Notes under the pieces: model-generated | Databases searched by the model: none | Told to the model about the DNA's origin: nothing | The model's input: only the letters and a program-made list of their open reading frames with translations | Assembly: GCF_000420145.1 (NCBI RefSeq) | Contig: NZ_ATUJ01000002.1 | Span: 1-64,000, forward strand | Direction of reading: 5' to 3' | Length of the DNA stretch: 64,000 nt | Source: Paracoccus zeaxanthinifaciens ATCC 21588 | Lineage (GTDB): Bacteria; Pseudomonadota; Alphaproteobacteria; Rhodobacterales; Rhodobacteraceae | Part shown: one piece after another, positions 62,077 through 64,000 of the stretch | Position numbering within the stretch: the stretch's first letter is position 1 | Layout: each line of letters begins with the position of its first letter | Translations under genes and position numbers: made by a program

Positions 62077-64000
62077 TCACTCGGCCGCGCAGCGGGTCGC
62101 CTGCCTGGCCAGAAGCTGCGCGATCTCGGGGCGGCAGGACCCGCAATTCGTGCCCGCCTGCAGAGATTCGCCCACCGCCTCGACCGAGGTCAGGCCGCCA
62201 TCCTCGATCGCCGTGACGATGCTGTTCACGCCGACCCCGAAGCAGGAACACAGCATCGGACCCGGATCGGGACGCCCGATCGGCGGGAGGCCCGTCAGCA
62301 CGTCCGTCCCGTCGCCCCCCGGCAGGCCCGCAAGATGGTCGCGCATGACCGCCACGGGCCGCCGCGCGACGAACAGCGCGCTGGCCAGCCGCCCATCGCG
62401 GAACAGCGCGAGCCGCGCCGTGCCGCGCGCAGGGTCGCAGAAGCTGACGGCATCGCCCGCGGGGCCGAAGATGCGGCGGGCCTCGGCTTCCCAGTCGTCG
62501 ACGGGCGCGCTGCCCGCGATCTCGGCCCGGTATCCGGCGGCGGTGCGGGCGATGGCCCAATAGGCGTGATCGGGCCGGAAGGCGCGGTCGGACACCGCGA
62601 ACCCGTACCACGCCGCGTCGAAGCGGCGCATGCCGACGACCGCGGCCTTGCTTTCGGGCTGCCCCGAGATGGGGTCCGTGACGGCGGGGATCAGCGTGTC
62701 GATCCGGGCGGATGGCGCGGTCTCGCCCGTCCAGTGGATGGGGGCGAACAGCTGGCCGGGGCGGACCGCGTCGGTGATCCGCGCGCGCAGGATCGCACGG
62801 CCCGTCGGGCTGTGAAGCCGCACCAGATCGGCATGCGCGATCCCCTGTGCGGCGGCATCGGCGGGGTGGATGTCCACGAAAGGCTCGGGCAGGTGCGAGG
62901 ACAGGCGCGGCGACAGCCCGCTGCGCGTCATCGTGTGCCACTGGTCACGGATGCGCCCCGTGTTCAGCCGGAAGGGCAGATCCCCCGAGGCAGGCGCCGC
63001 CGGTGCCCGCGCCGTCACCGGCAGCATCCGCGCCTTGCCACCCGGGTGGAAGAACCGCCCGTCCGCGAAGAAGCGCCCGCCGCTGCGGCCCGGGGCGACC
63101 GGCCAGCGCCGCGGCTGCAGCGTGTCGTAATCCGCCCGGGCGAGCCCCGAGATGTCGAAATCCCGCCCGAACCCTGCGGCCACGCCCGACAGCCGCGCGT
63201 ATTCGCGAAAGATCTGCGCCGGCCCGTCATGGTCGAAGCCTGCAAAGCCCATGCGGCGTGCGACCTGCGCCAGCATCCACCAGTCGGGGCGCGACTGTCC
63301 GGGCGCTGCCAGAACGGCGCGCTGACGGCTGATCGTGCGGTCGGAATTGGTGACGGTGCCGTCCTTCTCGGCCCAGGCGGCGGCGGGCAGCAGGACATGC
63401 GCAAGCCGCGCGGTATCGGTCGCGCCCGTCACGTCGCTGACGACCACGAAATCGCAGCCCGCGATGGCGCGGCGGACATTCTCGGCATCGGGCATGGTGG
63501 CGGCGGGGTTGGTGTGGATGATCCACAGCGCCTTGATCTGGCCCTCGGCTGCGGCGCGGAACATCTCGACCGCCTTCAGGCCGGGCCTGTCGGCCATGCG
63601 GGGGGCGTCCCAGAAATCCTGCACGGCCTGCCGGTGCGCTGGATCTTCGAGGTCCAGATGGCAGGCCAGCATGTTCGCAAGGCCGCCGACCTCGCGGCCA
63701 CCCATCGCGTTGGGCTGGCCCGTCACCGAAAACGGCCCCATGCCCGGCCTGCCGATCCGACCCGTCGCCAGGTGGCAGTTCAGGATCGCGTTCACCTTGT
63801 CCGCCCCCGACGAGGACTGGTTCACCCCCTGGCTGAAGATCGTCACCACGCGCGGCGTCGCGATCCACATGCGGCAGAACTCGCGCAGGGTTTCCTCGGG
63901 GATGCCGGTATCCATGCCCTCGGCGCGGGCGGCGGCGATGGCATGGTCCAGCCCCTCGACGTTCTGCGCGAAATCGGCATCCACCGCGCCCGCATCCGCG
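62077..64000 (-). CDS. nasA: Assimilatory nitrate reductase large subunit, 5-prime end beyond the window
   Basis: The C-terminal 641 or so codons of a molybdopterin oxidoreductase; the N-terminal [4Fe-4S] part lies past the right edge. VVTIFSQGVNQSSSGADKVNAILN (its core VNQSSSGADKVN) and TGRIGRPGMGPFSVTGQPNAMGGREVGGL (core PGMGPFSVTGQPNAMGG) are typical of NasA/NarB and place the Mo-bis-MGD domain. The C-terminus holds a BFD-like [2Fe-2S] domain with CSCFG and GTNCGSCRPEI (four Cys). The protein reduces nitrate to nitrite for nitrogen assimilation. Confidence 0.9.
   Translation of the reverse strand, partial: ADAGAVDADFAQNVEGLDHAIAAARAEGMDTGIPEETLREFCRMWIATPRVVTIFSQGVNQSSSGADKVNAILNCHLATGRIGRPGMGPFSVTGQPNAMGGREVGGLANMLACHLDLEDPAHRQAVQDFWDAPRMADRPGLKAVEMFRAAAEGQIKALWIIHTNPAATMPDAENVRRAIAGCDFVVVSDVTGATDTARLAHVLLPAAAWAEKDGTVTNSDRTISRQRAVLAAPGQSRPDWWMLAQVARRMGFAGFDHDGPAQIFREYARLSGVAAGFGRDFDISGLARADYDTLQPRRWPVAPGRSGGRFFADGRFFHPGGKARMLPVTARAPAAPASGDLPFRLNTGRIRDQWHTMTRSGLSPRLSSHLPEPFVDIHPADAAAQGIAHADLVRLHSPTGRAILRARITDAVRPGQLFAPIHWTGETAPSARIDTLIPAVTDPISGQPESKAAVVGMRRFDAAWYGFAVSDRAFRPDHAYWAIARTAAGYRAEIAGSAPVDDWEAEARRIFGPAGDAVSFCDPARGTARLALFRDGRLASALFVARRPVAVMRDHLAGLPGGDGTDVLTGLPPIGRPDPGPMLCSCFGVGVNSIVTAIEDGGLTSVEAVGESLQAGTNCGSCRPEIAQLLARQATRCAAE

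Overview
The window is GC-rich, packed with short intergenic gaps and frequent 1-4 base stop/start overlaps. Its gene families (MinCDE, CydDCABX, an RTX protein with a C-terminal Hint domain, OpgD/OpgC, a DUF6525-like small protein) point to an alphaproteobacterium of the Rhodobacteraceae, most likely Paracoccus or a close relative. The density of sugar-acid, uronate and inositol catabolic clusters beside a lone min operon would suit a secondary chromosome or chromid; that is inference. No rRNA, tRNA, CRISPR array or intact insertion sequence was seen.

Layout, left. 1-1005 holds no intact gene, only decayed remains of an aldehyde dehydrogenase. minCDE (1006-2851, minus) follows. Next is an arginine/citrulline-to-proline cassette: ornithine cyclodeaminase and a CtlX-type hydrolase, divergent from an Lrp/AsnC regulator broken by a one-base frameshift. 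Then come a gamma-butyrobetaine-hydroxylase-like dioxygenase, a GntP permease and a four-carbon sugar-acid operon (ltnD-otnK-otnC-otnI-deoR-denD, 8498-13911) that should convert L-threonate and D-erythronate to dihydroxyacetone phosphate. After a 740-base gap lies a pectin/uronate module (SDR, kdgF, kduD, kduI, divergent kdgR) followed by a DAACS symporter.

Layout, middle. 20168-25615 is mixed: cell-wall hydrolase, sulfotransferase-like protein, small secreted protein, CobW/COG0523 metallochaperone with a possible Zur site, DUF6525-like protein, and a LysR/aldo-keto reductase pair. 25616-37559 is a myo-inositol island: iolJ-like aldolase, iolB, iolC and iolD on the minus strand, two Gfo/Idh/MocA dehydrogenases and iolE on the plus strand, then a LacI repressor and a three-gene sugar ABC importer. 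The same perfect 16-base palindrome lies in both divergent promoters of the island, tying catabolism and uptake to one repressor. 37619-43922 is cydDCABX, including a 45-codon cydX.

Layout, right. A GMC oxidoreductase with a divergent LysR, two small envelope proteins, a ThDP enzyme paired with a CaiB/BaiF CoA-transferase, OpgD and OpgC without a glucan synthase, a TPR protein, a YHS protein, the RTX-Hint protein, a GntR regulator, a type II NADH dehydrogenase, a large phytase-like/esterase-like secreted protein, and the C-terminal part of an assimilatory nitrate reductase cut by the right edge. Convergent gene ends are tight, and several carry hairpins, two of them with UUCG loops. I found no clearly unprecedented system. 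The best leads are the shared iol operators, the dual-substrate tetronate operon, the possible kdgR/symporter regulon, the palindrome between cydC and cydA, and the ThDP enzyme/CoA-transferase pair.
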